From DASXMT01 sp963755985 (GTDB taxonomy: Bacteria > Actinomycetota > Acidimicrobiia > Acidimicrobiales > RAAP-2), in assembly GCA_963755985.1 (NCBI GenBank), contig CAVWLO010000005.1, forward strand, positions 1 through 64,000: a stretch of DNA of 64,000 bases, in the 5' to 3' direction. How positions within the stretch are numbered: the stretch's first letter is position 1; every line of letters begins with the position of its first letter. Made by a program: the position numbers and the translations under genes. The notes under the pieces were generated by a model that worked only from the letters and a program-made list of their open reading frames with translations, was not told the DNA's origin and did not search any database. Positions 53,356 to 62,708 of this stretch are shown one piece after another.

Positions 53356-54150
53356 ATGGAGAAGGCGACGCAGAGCGTGCTGACCGCACTGCGCGTCGTC
53401 GAGCAGGTGAGTGTCGACCAGCCCGCCAGGCTCGGCGAACTGGCACGTTCCCTGGCACTGTCGAAGACCACCGCTCACCGCATGCTGAACACGCTGAGCG
53501 ACGCAGGTTGGCTGCGGCAGGACGGGCAGGGTTCGTGGCTGCTGTCGCTTCGTTGCGCGACGGTCGGTGAGCGAGTCGCAGAGCAACCAGCGCTGAAGGC
53601 CTTGGCCGATTCAGCACTGCAGGAACTAGTGCTCGCAACCGGTGAGAACGTCCGGTTGTGGCTGGCCGAAGGTGAGACGCTGGCGGTCGTCGACAGTCGC
53701 GACGGTGTCCATGCAGTCCGCCCGGTGGAGCTTCCGGCCCGCGTGGACGCCCCGTTGCATGCCATGGCCGTGGGTAAGGCCGTCCTCGCGGCATGGCCGG
53801 AGCATGACGTCGATCGCTGGCTCAGCAGACCCCTCCTGGCCCTCACGCCAAACACCATCACCGACCCCGACGTGCTGAGGGCCGAACTCGTCCAGGTGAG
53901 ATCACTCGGGTACGCCGAGGTGCGCGGTGAAGGCGCCGTTGACGTGGGTGGAGTCGCCTCTGCTTTTCGGCTCCCAAGCGACCGGCTCTGTGCACTAGCC
54001 GTGAGTTATCCGGTGCACCGCGCCAGCCCGGCATCGGTTGCTTCGTACGGCGACGTCCTGTCGCAGGTCGCTCGGTCGCTCGAGATGACCGTGAGCGGAA
54101 GCGCTTCGAGACCTATCGGCGAGACGCCCTTGCATCGACCCCGAGGGTGA
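53356..54150 (+). CDS. IclR-family transcriptional regulator
   Basis: 264 residues. The N-terminal winged helix has RLGELARSLALSKTTAHRML then NTLSDAGWLRQDG (about 25-58). The C-terminal effector domain includes LHAMAVGKAVLAAWP, SLGYAEVRGEGAVDVGGVAS and LCALAVSYPVHR. The ATG at 53356 is preceded by GGAGGGAG; a TTG six codons earlier is unlikely. IclR proteins usually control the adjacent divergent catabolic operon, here the D-aminoacylase-like and BKACE genes. Confidence 0.92.
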   Translation: MEKATQSVLTALRVVEQVSVDQPARLGELARSLALSKTTAHRMLNTLSDAGWLRQDGQGSWLLSLRCATVGERVAEQPALKALADSALQELVLATGENVRLWLAEGETLAVVDSRDGVHAVRPVELPARVDAPLHAMAVGKAVLAAWPEHDVDRWLSRPLLALTPNTITDPDVLRAELVQVRSLGYAEVRGEGAVDVGGVASAFRLPSDRLCALAVSYPVHRASPASVASYGDVLSQVARSLEMTVSGSASRPIGETPLHRPRG

Positions 54151-54285
54151 ACTCGACTCTAGACGACTGATCGGCGACGGGGATAGTGTCCCACGGTGCG
54201 GACCATGGTTAGGTACCGAGACAGGTGAGGTCGGGGGCGTGGTCCGATCATCGAGTTCTATCCGGGCGACCGGGACCGGGGGATT

Positions 54286-55434
54286 ATGAAGAGCCGGGCA
54301 GCAGTGCTGTGGGGTATAGGGGAGGCCTGGAAGGTCGAGGACATCGACATCGGCGCACCCGCTTCGGGAGAAGTGCTGGTGAAGTGGCAGGCCGCGGGCC
54401 TCTGCCATTCCGAAGAGCATTTTGTGACCGGTGACTTCGTCATGCCCGAAAACCTGCGCCGACAGTACGGCATGCCGAGCCCGTTTCCGATGATCGGCGG
54501 GCACGAGGGCGCTGGGTTGGTGGTCGAGGTCGGTCCCGGGGTGAACACGCTCACCGTGGGGGACTCCGTGGCCACGTCGTTCATCCCGACCTGTGGACGA
54601 TGCCGCTACTGCGTCACGGGACGCCAGAACCTTTGCAACCAAGGAGCTCAGCTCATGCAGCCGGGCCAGATGGTCGACGGGGTGGTGCGACACTTCTGCG
54701 GGGGTGAGTCGCTCAACCTCTACGCCAAGTGCGGGACGTTCGCCGAGCATTCCCTCGTCTCCGAGGAATCGGTGGTCAAGGTCGATCCCGACCTGAGCCC
54801 GACGGCCGTAGCACTGGTGTCGTGCGGGGTGGCGACCGGCTGGGGCTCGGCCGTGCACCGGGCTGGCACCGTGGCCGGGGACGTGGTGGTGGTCGTGGGC
54901 GTCGGGGGCGTCGGCATGAACGCCGTGCAGGGAGCGGCGATGGCCGGGGCCCGGGTCGTCGTGGCCGTCGACCCGGTGGCGTTCAAACGCGAGCTGGCCC
55001 AGACGCTCGGAGCCACCCATTCGACCGCCGATATGACCGAGGCCGTCAAGTTGATCCGAGGGATGACAAGGGGGGAGATGGCGGACCGGGTGATCATGGT
55101 CCCGTCCGTCATGCACGGTGATCTCATGGCTGAGGCGATGACCCTGACCGGCAAAGGCGGCACCTGCGTCGTCACCGGAGTCGCCCCCATGATGCAGTCC
55201 GAGGCCTCCATAAACCTCATGGACCTGGCCATGATGAACAAGGAGATCAAGGGCACGATCTTCGGCTCGGGCAATCCCCGCTTCGACATACCCAACCTGT
55301 TGAAGATGTACCGGGCTGGAACGCTCAAGGTCGATGAGCTGGTGACCCGGACCTATCCGCTCGACGAGATCAACGAGGGGTATCAGGACATGAGAGACGG
55401 TAAGAACATCCGCGGAGTGTTGACCTTTGCATGA
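54286..55434 (+). CDS. NDMA-dependent alcohol dehydrogenase family protein
   Basis: 382 residues, zinc medium-chain dehydrogenase. AAGLCHSEEHFVTGD and IGGHEGAGLV carry the catalytic zinc ligands, CGRCRYCVTGRQNLC the structural zinc, and VGVGGVGMNAVQGAA the nucleotide site. RRQYGMPSPFPM and FGSGNPRFDIPNLLKMYRAG are typical of the actinobacterial NDMA-linked group, which keeps NAD(H) tightly bound and passes electrons to an acceptor such as mycofactocin. No mycofactocin genes are in this window. The ATG at its end overlaps the next gene by 4 bp. Confidence 0.88.
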   Translation: MKSRAAVLWGIGEAWKVEDIDIGAPASGEVLVKWQAAGLCHSEEHFVTGDFVMPENLRRQYGMPSPFPMIGGHEGAGLVVEVGPGVNTLTVGDSVATSFIPTCGRCRYCVTGRQNLCNQGAQLMQPGQMVDGVVRHFCGGESLNLYAKCGTFAEHSLVSEESVVKVDPDLSPTAVALVSCGVATGWGSAVHRAGTVAGDVVVVVGVGGVGMNAVQGAAMAGARVVVAVDPVAFKRELAQTLGATHSTADMTEAVKLIRGMTRGEMADRVIMVPSVMHGDLMAEAMTLTGKGGTCVVTGVAPMMQSEASINLMDLAMMNKEIKGTIFGSGNPRFDIPNLLKMYRAGTLKVDELVTRTYPLDEINEGYQDMRDGKNIRGVLTFA

Positions 55435-57224
55435 CGACTCGGTCAGTTCACGAAGGCCCCGTCTGCGTCCCACCGCGGGCGGCCCTCGTGCTTGACCTCA
55501 TCGTTCGGGGCGGCACGGTTGTCGACGGGACGGGAACCCCGCCGATGACCGCCGACGTTGGGGTCCGGGAGGGCAGAGTGGTCGAGGTGGGCCACCTGAC
55601 CGAGCGGGCCCAGCGCAAGATCGACGCCGACGGCCTCGTGGTCACGCCCGGCTTCGTGGACATCCATACCCATTTCGACGGCCAGGCCACCTGGGACCCG
55701 ATCCTGGCCCCGTCGGCCTGGCACGGCGTCACGTCGGTAGCCATGGGCAACTGCGGCGTGGGCTTCGCCCCGGCGCGTCCCGATCGTCACGACTGGCTCA
55801 TCAGCCTCATGGAGGGAGTCGAGGACATCCCCGGAGCGGCCCTGGCCGAGGGTCTGTCCTGGGAATGGGAGAGCTTTCCCGACTACATGGACGCCCTGGA
55901 GGGGGTCTCGCGAACCATCGATATCGGTGCCCACGTGCCACACGCGGCCCTTCGGGCCTTCGTCATGGGGGACCGTGGCGCCGATCCCGGCGAAGCGCCG
56001 GACAACGAGGAGCTGGCCCGCATGGTCGACCTCCTGGCTCAAGGCGTAGCCGTCGGGGCTGTGGGCATGGGTACGTCACGGACGGAACTGCACCGGACCC
56101 GTTCGGGCGACCCGGTCGGAACCCTGCGAGCGGCCCGCCGCGAGATGGTGGCGCTGGCCGGGACCTTGCGGAACACCGGCGCAGTCCTCCAGTTGATCTC
56201 TGACTGCTACCAGTCGGCCGATCCCGACTACGTGGCCGCCGAGCTCGCGCTCATGGAGGCCATGGCCGAGGCGTCGAAGGGACCGTTGAGCTTCTCGGTG
56301 CAACAGCCCACCTCGGTGCCCGGGCGGTGGCGCGAGCTGCAAGCGTGGGCCGCAGATTGTGCTTCTCGCGGGCTCGACGTGTGGACCCAGGTGGCACCCA
56401 GGCCCATCGGGGTGCTCATGGGCCTGTCGGCCACGGTGAACCCGTTCGCCGGATGTCGCTCGTACCGGGAGGTGGCCCACTTCGGGCTGGCCGAGCGAGT
56501 CGAGGCCTTATCCGAGCCGGCGCGCCGGTCACGGATCATCGAGGAGCACGTCGCCGTTTCGGAGCGAGCCTCCCGTGCCGGCCGACAGATGTTGGGGGGA
56601 TTCGACCTCATGTTCCGCCTCGATGACCCCGTCGACTACGACATCCATCCCGACCGTTCGATGGCCGCCCACGCCGCCCGCGCCGGGGTCGACGCCACCG
56701 GGCTCGTCCTCGACACCATGTTGGAACAGGACGGACATCAGCTTCTGTACACCCCGCTGTTCAACTTCGTCCACGGAAACCTGGCCGACGTCAGGGAGAT
56801 GATCGGAGCAGACCGGTCTCTGTTCGGGCTCTCCGATGCCGGGGCCCACTGCGGGGCCATATGCGACGCCAGCTTCACGACCAGCTACCTGACCCTGTGG
56901 GCCCGGGATCGGGCTGACGGGCTGCCTATCGAGGAGGTCGTGCCCCGTATTTCCCGGGACACGGCCCGCCACGTCGGCTGGCACGACCGCGGCACCCTCC
57001 TTCCGGGCATGCTGGCTGACATCAATGTGTTGGACCTTGACGCGCTGGGCTGCGCCCCACCCAGGATCGTGAACGATCTCCCGGCAGGGGGCCGTCGGCT
57101 GCTGCAACGTGCCTACGGCTACCGGTGCACGATCAAAGCGGGTGAGCCGACGTTCGTGGGTGGCGAGCACACCGGACAACTCCCCGGCCGACTGCTGCGG
57201 GGTGCACGTCACCCTCAAGTCTGA
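55431..57224 (+). CDS. D-aminoacylase-like amidohydrolase (second paralogue)
   Basis: 597 residues. LIVRGGTVVDGTGTPP, GFVDIHTHFDGQATWDP (HxH, about 83), GVTSVAMGNCGVGFAP, a long insert with the catalytic barrel, SDAGAHCGAICDASF (metal Asp) and GMLADINVLDLD. It is a distant paralogue of the gene at 51558-53222. The ATG overlaps the alcohol dehydrogenase stop (ATGA), so the enzymes are translationally coupled and probably handle one compound. About 20 extra N-terminal residues precede the first beta strand, so GTG 55488 (start of VLDLIVRGG) is another possible start. Confidence 0.88.
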   Translation: MTTRSVHEGPVCVPPRAALVLDLIVRGGTVVDGTGTPPMTADVGVREGRVVEVGHLTERAQRKIDADGLVVTPGFVDIHTHFDGQATWDPILAPSAWHGVTSVAMGNCGVGFAPARPDRHDWLISLMEGVEDIPGAALAEGLSWEWESFPDYMDALEGVSRTIDIGAHVPHAALRAFVMGDRGADPGEAPDNEELARMVDLLAQGVAVGAVGMGTSRTELHRTRSGDPVGTLRAARREMVALAGTLRNTGAVLQLISDCYQSADPDYVAAELALMEAMAEASKGPLSFSVQQPTSVPGRWRELQAWAADCASRGLDVWTQVAPRPIGVLMGLSATVNPFAGCRSYREVAHFGLAERVEALSEPARRSRIIEEHVAVSERASRAGRQMLGGFDLMFRLDDPVDYDIHPDRSMAAHAARAGVDATGLVLDTMLEQDGHQLLYTPLFNFVHGNLADVREMIGADRSLFGLSDAGAHCGAICDASFTTSYLTLWARDRADGLPIEEVVPRISRDTARHVGWHDRGTLLPGMLADINVLDLDALGCAPPRIVNDLPAGGRRLLQRAYGYRCTIKAGEPTFVGGEHTGQLPGRLLRGARHPQV

Positions 57225-57387
57225 CCGTGAGCCCGGCGATCCATCAGACCCACGGCAATAGGGGTTGCTCCGACGCCGTCACCGCATCGAGTGGGATTCT
57301 GGGCGGTTCTTCGTAGGTGGAACATCGACGATCGGATGACACCCTTCTGCGTGTCGATTCCCGACCGGCTTGCGGGAGTCGGCGAAT

Positions 57388-58020
57388 TCACCGACAAGCT
57401 ACCCGTACGCGGCAAATCTCGTGGTGGGGTTCCTCATCGATGGCAACGTCGGCTGTCGTTGTGTTCCCATATTGGGGCGCGAGAGACGTCAGGTTGCCGC
57501 CCTTGAGCACCAGCCCGCCGATGACGGCCCCGGCCACGAAGATCAAGGCCGACCATAGGAACGCCGTCGTGTAGCTGTGTAGGGCAGCGGCCTGGAGGCT
57601 GGCCGGGTTCACCGCCCGACCCACCAAGTAGGCGGTGGCAGCACCGGCGGCCAGCGTGTTGAGCAACGATGTGCCGATGGAGCCCCCGACTTGTTGGGCC
57701 GTGTTGAGGGTGGCCGATCCCACGCCGGCGTCCTAAGGGGACAGGCCGAGGGTGCCGGTGCTGAACGACGGGGCAACGCTCAGGCCGAACCCAAAACCGA
57801 GCACGATGAGATAGGGGAGCACGTGGCTGACGTACGACGAGTGCAGCCCGACAAAATGGAGTCCAAACAACGCCGCAGCAGCCAGGAGCAAGCCAATGGG
57901 AACGATTGGCTTGGGCCCGAATCTCGGTAGCAGGACGCGGTTGGAGACCTGGGCCATGGTGGCCAAGGCGGCCACAAGGGGAAGGAAGGCGACGCCGGTT
58001 TTCACCGGGCTGAACCTCAG
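57388..58020 (-). pseudogene. MFS drug/proton antiporter (DHA2-type) remnant with nonsense codon
   Basis: Minus-strand translation gives transporter segments: SPVKTGVAFLPLVAALATMA, VLPYLIVLGFGFGLSVAPSF, LGLSP, then TAG, then DAGVGSATLNTAQQVGGSIG and FLWSALIFVAGAVIGGLVL. The amber codon stands where relatives have an in-frame residue (SPQDAGVGSA would need only C to T). Similarity starts at about 58020, so roughly the N-terminal half is gone. Clear pseudogene, about 200 residues left. Confidence 0.8.
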
Positions 58021-58288
58021 AGTGCACCACCATGGCATTCGACGTGTAATGGCGGATCCCAATGGGCGCATGACGCCGTCCTGGCGGCGGTAGTGTCCCG
58101 TGACGAACAGCCCAGGTCAACCTCCGCCGGATGGATTCTCGGCACCCACAACCTGGGAGGGGCGGCTGGCGTGGGAGAGTTGGTTGGAGAATGTGCCCGC
58201 CTGGGGAGTTGGGGCCGGCAATCGTCGGGCACATCGCACGCGCCGTGAAGCCGACCTGGGGCACAAAAAGGGATCGGAGGATCAGGAT

Positions 58289-59488
58289 ATGGACCGCTAC
58301 ACCGTCATCTCTGCCGATTGTCACGCGGGGGCAGACCTACCGGATTATCGACCGTACCTCGAGGCACGGTTCCACGAGGAGTTTGACCGCTGGTTGGCGG
58401 GCTACAGCAACCCGTTTCGTGACCTCAATGCCCCGGAGGCGAATCGGAATTGGGACGGTGCAGTTCGCCAGGCGGCCCTTGAGTCCGACGGCATCGTGGG
58501 CGAGGTCGTGTACCCAAACACGATCCCGCCCTTTTTTCCAGCGAGCGGGCTGGTGACGCCGACCCCGCCAGCCGCCGAGTACGAACGGCGCCTGGCCGGG
58601 CTCCGGGCTCACAATCGCTGGCTCTCCGATTGGTGTGCAGAGCTGCCGGGTCGCCGAGCCGGAATCGGCCAGATCCTGTTGAACGATGTTGACGACGCGG
58701 TATCCGAGGTGAACTGGATTGCAGACCACGGGCTCACGGGCGGAGTACTCCTTCCCGGTGTACCGCCCGGCAGCGGGATCGACCCTTTGCACTCGCCCGC
58801 CTATGACCCGGTATGGCGAGGGTGTGAGGAACGCGGCGTGGTCGTCAATGTGCACGGCGGCGGCGGATCACCGAGTGAGGGGTACTTTCCGGTGACGTTG
58901 ATGATGTTTGTGCTCGAGGCGTCGTTCTACTCTCACAGGCCGCTTTGGTCGCTCGTCCTGTCCGGGGTGTTCGACCGCTTCCCCGGACTGCGGTTGGTTG
59001 TGACCGAGGCAGGCACGAAATGGATCCCAAACACGCTGAATGCGATGGACGCATTGCAAGCCAAGCAGGATGAGGGAAGTATTGGCGCTCTCACCTTTAT
59101 CGACCCGTTCCGCCTCGGTCGCAAGCCAAGCGAATACTGGGCCACCAATTGCTGGGTCGGGGCGAGTTTCATGACCCGCGAGGACGCCGCCGATCGGGCC
59201 CTCGTTGGCATCGATCGCATCATGTGGGGAAGTGACTTCCCGCACGAAGAGGGAACCTTTCCCCATTCACGCGAGTCATTGGCATACACCTACGCCGGCG
59301 TGGATCCGACCGAGGTAGGTCGAATGGTCGGAGCAAACGCGGCGGAGGTGTACCGGTTCGACCTACACGATCTCACACCGCTCGCGAACCAGATTGGCCC
59401 TCAGGTAGACGAAGTGGGGGCAGGAATCGATCGGATACCCGAGACGACGAGCCTGGCATTCGAACCGCGACCGGCATCCGTGTCTTAG
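58289..59488 (+). CDS. Amidohydrolase-2 family metal-dependent hydrolase
   Basis: 399 residues. N-terminal VISADCHAGADLPDYRPYLE, VVVNVHGGGGSPSEGYFPVT, FPGLRLVVTEAGTKWIPNTL and IMWGSDFPHEEGTFPHSRES give the family pattern, with the metal-site Asp and His in the last block. The ATG at 58289 is preceded by GGAGG at eight bases; the open frame begins 63 codons earlier without similarity. Stand-alone gene after the MFS remnant. Substrate unknown; relatives act on carboxylated or acylated ring products. Confidence 0.88.
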   Translation: MDRYTVISADCHAGADLPDYRPYLEARFHEEFDRWLAGYSNPFRDLNAPEANRNWDGAVRQAALESDGIVGEVVYPNTIPPFFPASGLVTPTPPAAEYERRLAGLRAHNRWLSDWCAELPGRRAGIGQILLNDVDDAVSEVNWIADHGLTGGVLLPGVPPGSGIDPLHSPAYDPVWRGCEERGVVVNVHGGGGSPSEGYFPVTLMMFVLEASFYSHRPLWSLVLSGVFDRFPGLRLVVTEAGTKWIPNTLNAMDALQAKQDEGSIGALTFIDPFRLGRKPSEYWATNCWVGASFMTREDAADRALVGIDRIMWGSDFPHEEGTFPHSRESLAYTYAGVDPTEVGRMVGANAAEVYRFDLHDLTPLANQIGPQVDEVGAGIDRIPETTSLAFEPRPASVS

Positions 59489-59848
59489 TGATCTTCAGCT
59501 TGCCAGCGAAATCGCCTCGAGGGGTTACGTAGCCCCGGGGCAGTCGGTACCGTCTATGCCGCCGTCGCCTACGTGGCCCGGGACGATTTGAGCCCACTTT
59601 GGCGCTCTGACCCGGAGGCGCGAGATTCCGCTGATTGCGAACAGCCCAAGCCCGAGCGGGCACGAGCTACCGGTCCCCATCGCCTGCAAGAAGGACGGTG
59701 CCAACCGAATGGCGCCGTCTGAATTGGCTGGCGGCGCTCGGAGCGAAACGGTACTCTCTTGTGGGAGCAAGCTCATTCTCACGAGCGAACCGGGGAGTCT
59801 TGTGGCCACAACAGTGCTGGACAACGTCGACCGCTCCGTCCTGCGGTG
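59489..59848. other. Intergenic region without recognisable gene
   Basis: 360 bp between the amidohydrolase and the ligase. A near-palindrome GGGGTTACGTAGCCCC (59520-59535) is present without a T-run. No convincing ORF. Confidence 0.4.
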
Positions 59849-61453
59849 ATGAGTCCCGCCCGCGGTAGCGGGCCGGACAGTATCCCGTCGATGCTGGCCA
59901 CCGCGGCCGAGCGGTTCGGAGAGCGCCCGGCGGTCATCGACGGTGAGACCCGGTTCACCTACGGCGAGCTGCTCGAGGAGTCCCGCCGGTTCGGTGCCGC
60001 CCTGGTCGCCTCGAGGATCGAACAGCGCGACCGTGTGGCCGTCTGGGCCCACAACAGCGCCGAGTGGGTGGTGGCCATGCTCGGCATCTTCCAGGCCGGA
60101 GCGGTGCTGGTCCCGGTCAACACTCGCTACAAGGGCGCCGAAGCCGCCGACATCCTGTTGCGGAGCCGGGCCAAGGCCCTGGTCACGGTGACCGACTTCC
60201 TCGGGGTCGACTACGTGACCATGCTCAACGACACCGGGGTCGAGCTTCCCGACCTCGCCTGTATCGTGGTCGCTCGCGGCCCGGCTTCGGTGGGCACCGT
60301 GGCGTGGGACGACTTTCTCGCTTGCGCCACCGATGCGGCCCGGGCCGAGGTCGACCGGCGCAGTGCGGGCCTTGGTGCCGACGATCCCTCCGACATCCTC
60401 TTTACCTCCGGGACGACCGGCGTACCCAAGGGGGTCGTCCAGACCCACGGCCGCACCCTGTACGTGGCCACCGACTGGGTGGCCATGACCGGACTGGCCC
60501 CCGGGGACCGGTACCTCATGGTGAATCCGTACTTCCACATGTTCGGGCTCAAGGCCGGGATCCTGGCTGCGGTGTGCGCCGGCGCGACCATGTTGCCCGA
60601 GGCGGTGTTCGACGTCGACCGCGTGCTCTCGATGGTGGGGAAGGCAGGCGTGACCGTGCTGCCCGGGCCGCCCACCTTGTACCAGGGCATCCTGGACCAT
60701 CCCGACCGGGACCGCTATGACCTGTCGACGCTGCGGGTGGCCGTTACCGGCGCAGCCGACATTCCCGTCGAGCTCATTCGTCGGCTTGACGACGAGCTCC
60801 CGTTCTCGACCATCGTCACCGGCTACGGGCTCACTGAAGGCGGCACCGCGGTGGCCACCTCGCCCGGTGATGACGTGGAGACCATCGCCAACACCGTGGG
60901 ACGCCCTCGGCCCGGCTTCGAATTGCGCATCGCCGATGACCAAGGGAACGACGTGGTCTCCGGGGCGGCGGGAGAGATCCTCCTCCGGGGGCGGAGCATC
61001 ATGTCCGGGTATCTTGACGATCCGAAGGCCACCGCAGAGGCGTTCGCACCGGGCGGGTGGCTCCGCACTGGTGATCTCGGGGTCGTGGACCCGACTGGCT
61101 GCCTGCGCATTGTCGGTCGTTCCAAGGACATGTTCATCGTCGGGGGATTCAATGCCTATCCGGCTGAGATCGAGAACGGCATCCTGCGCCATCCCGATGT
61201 CCACCAGGCTGCGGTGATCGGTATTCCCGACGAGCGGCTTGGCGAGGTGGGCATGGCCTTCGTGGTCACGGGTCCGGAAAGCTCCTTGGACGGGTCCGAC
61301 CTCATCACGTGGTGCCGCGGGCAGATGGCCAACTTCAAGGTGCCCAGGGTGGTGGAGATCGTCGACGAGCTCCCGCTCAACGCCACGGGCAAGGTCCTCA
61401 AAGACGTCCTCCGGGAGCGGGCCGGCCGGGGCCGTCCCGGGATGCCCACGTGA
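59849..61453 (+). CDS. FadD3-like acyl-CoA ligase (AMP-forming)
   Basis: 534 residues. The P-loop is LFTSGTTGVPKG (about 184), A5 is TGYGLTEGGTAVATSPGDDV (about 325), A7 is RTGDLGVVDPTG, A8 is KDMFIVGGFNAYPAEIE and the A10 lysine is in NATGKVLKDVL. The wording around WVAMTGLAPGDRYLMVNPYF and GAADIPVELIRR is that of FadD3, the ligase for steroid-ring propanoate (HIP) in mycobacteria. No other steroid-ring gene is recognised nearby, so the substrate is open. The ATG at 59849 starts the similarity; its stop overlaps the CoA-transferase gene by 4 bp. Confidence 0.85.
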   Translation: MSPARGSGPDSIPSMLATAAERFGERPAVIDGETRFTYGELLEESRRFGAALVASRIEQRDRVAVWAHNSAEWVVAMLGIFQAGAVLVPVNTRYKGAEAADILLRSRAKALVTVTDFLGVDYVTMLNDTGVELPDLACIVVARGPASVGTVAWDDFLACATDAARAEVDRRSAGLGADDPSDILFTSGTTGVPKGVVQTHGRTLYVATDWVAMTGLAPGDRYLMVNPYFHMFGLKAGILAAVCAGATMLPEAVFDVDRVLSMVGKAGVTVLPGPPTLYQGILDHPDRDRYDLSTLRVAVTGAADIPVELIRRLDDELPFSTIVTGYGLTEGGTAVATSPGDDVETIANTVGRPRPGFELRIADDQGNDVVSGAAGEILLRGRSIMSGYLDDPKATAEAFAPGGWLRTGDLGVVDPTGCLRIVGRSKDMFIVGGFNAYPAEIENGILRHPDVHQAAVIGIPDERLGEVGMAFVVTGPESSLDGSDLITWCRGQMANFKVPRVVEIVDELPLNATGKVLKDVLRERAGRGRPGMPT

Positions 61454-62643
61454 GCGGCGGCCCGTCCTTCGGGCTCTCCGCCCTCGCCGGGCTTCGGGTC
61501 GTCGAGCTCGGGGTGTGGGTCGCCGCCCCATCAGCCGCCGCCCTTCTGGCCGACTGGGGGGCCGATGTCATCAAGGTCGAGCCGCCCACCGGGGATCCCA
61601 TGCGTAACGTGTTCGGGTCCATCGGGATCGACGACGACCGCCCCAACCCGGCCTTCGCCCTCGACAATCGGGGTAAGCGCAGCGTCGTCCTCGACCTCAG
61701 CCAGGCGGACGACCGCCGGCACCTGGAGGGCCTGCTGGACGGCGCCGACGTGTTCGTCAGCAACCTCCGGCTCGACGCGCTGGACAAGCTCGACCTCGAG
61801 CCGGAGGCGACGCTGTCCCGCCATCCCCGTCTCGTCTACTGCAGCATCAGCGGCTACGGCCTGCACGGCGAGGACCGGAACCGTCCCGCCTATGACATCG
61901 GTGCCTTCTGGGCCCGCTCGGGACTCTCGAGGCAGTTGGCCGACGGCGACGGGGTCCCGCTCAACGCCCGCGGGGGCATCGGCGATCACATAACCGGCCT
62001 CGCCGCCCTGTCGGGGATCCTGGCCGCGGTGCTCGAGCAACGCCAGACCGGGGTCGGGCGAGTGGTCGAGGTCTCCTTGCTCCGCACCGGCGCCTACGTC
62101 CTGGGTTGGGATCTCGGGCTCCAGATGGGGCTGGGCAAGGTGGCCGGTCCCGAGTCACGTGAGCACACTCAAGCGCCGTTGATGAACTCGTATCGCGCCG
62201 CCGACGGGCGCTGGTTCTTTCTCACCGGGCTCGAGGCGGGCCGCCACATCGGAGCGGTATGCCGGGCGCTCGGTCGTCCCGACCTGCTCGAGGACGAGCG
62301 CTTCGCCAGCGCCTCGGCCATCCGCCGGCATCGGAGCGAGGTCATCACCATCCTCGACGACATCATCGGCCAACGGCCCCTGGCCGAATGGTCCACGCGA
62401 TTCGACCGCGAGGGGGTGTGGTGGGCGGTGGCTCAGTCGCCGGCCGAGGTTGTCGATGACCCGCAGCTGCTGGCCAACGACGGGATCGTGGAAGTGGAGG
62501 GTGGCATGTTGCGATCGGTCAACGGCCCGATCGCCTTCTCCGGCACGGCCCGAAACCCGGCCGCGACCGTGCCCCCGCTGGGGGAGCACACCGACGAGGT
62601 GCTCAAGGCGTTGTCCGAGCGCAGTGGCGAGCGCTCTCGGTAG
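61450..62643 (+). CDS. CaiB/BaiF-type (class III) CoA transferase
   Basis: 397 residues. LRVVELGVWVAAPSAAALLA, DWGADVIKVEPPTGDPMR, LDNRGKRSVVLDLSQ and YCSISGYG are class III hallmarks. The catalytic Asp is in RPAYDIGAFWARSG (about 150). It moves CoA between carboxylic acids through Asp-linked intermediates. The GTG at 61450 overlaps the ligase stop by 4 bp; the ORF extending upstream lies in the ligase gene. With the ligase it gives two routes to a CoA ester. Confidence 0.92.
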   Translation: MSGGPSFGLSALAGLRVVELGVWVAAPSAAALLADWGADVIKVEPPTGDPMRNVFGSIGIDDDRPNPAFALDNRGKRSVVLDLSQADDRRHLEGLLDGADVFVSNLRLDALDKLDLEPEATLSRHPRLVYCSISGYGLHGEDRNRPAYDIGAFWARSGLSRQLADGDGVPLNARGGIGDHITGLAALSGILAAVLEQRQTGVGRVVEVSLLRTGAYVLGWDLGLQMGLGKVAGPESREHTQAPLMNSYRAADGRWFFLTGLEAGRHIGAVCRALGRPDLLEDERFASASAIRRHRSEVITILDDIIGQRPLAEWSTRFDREGVWWAVAQSPAEVVDDPQLLANDGIVEVEGGMLRSVNGPIAFSGTARNPAATVPPLGEHTDEVLKALSERSGERSR

Positions 62644-62708
62644 TGGGGCAATGGCACGGTCGCTGACCCGGTCACCGATCCGGCTCGTCCGGGCCCACCG
62701 ACCGTCGC

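Noticed and set aside
59525..61531. Minus-strand ORF of 668 codons over the FadD3-like gene
   Set aside because: His/Gly/Asp-rich antisense translation; the plus strand carries every AMP-ligase motif.
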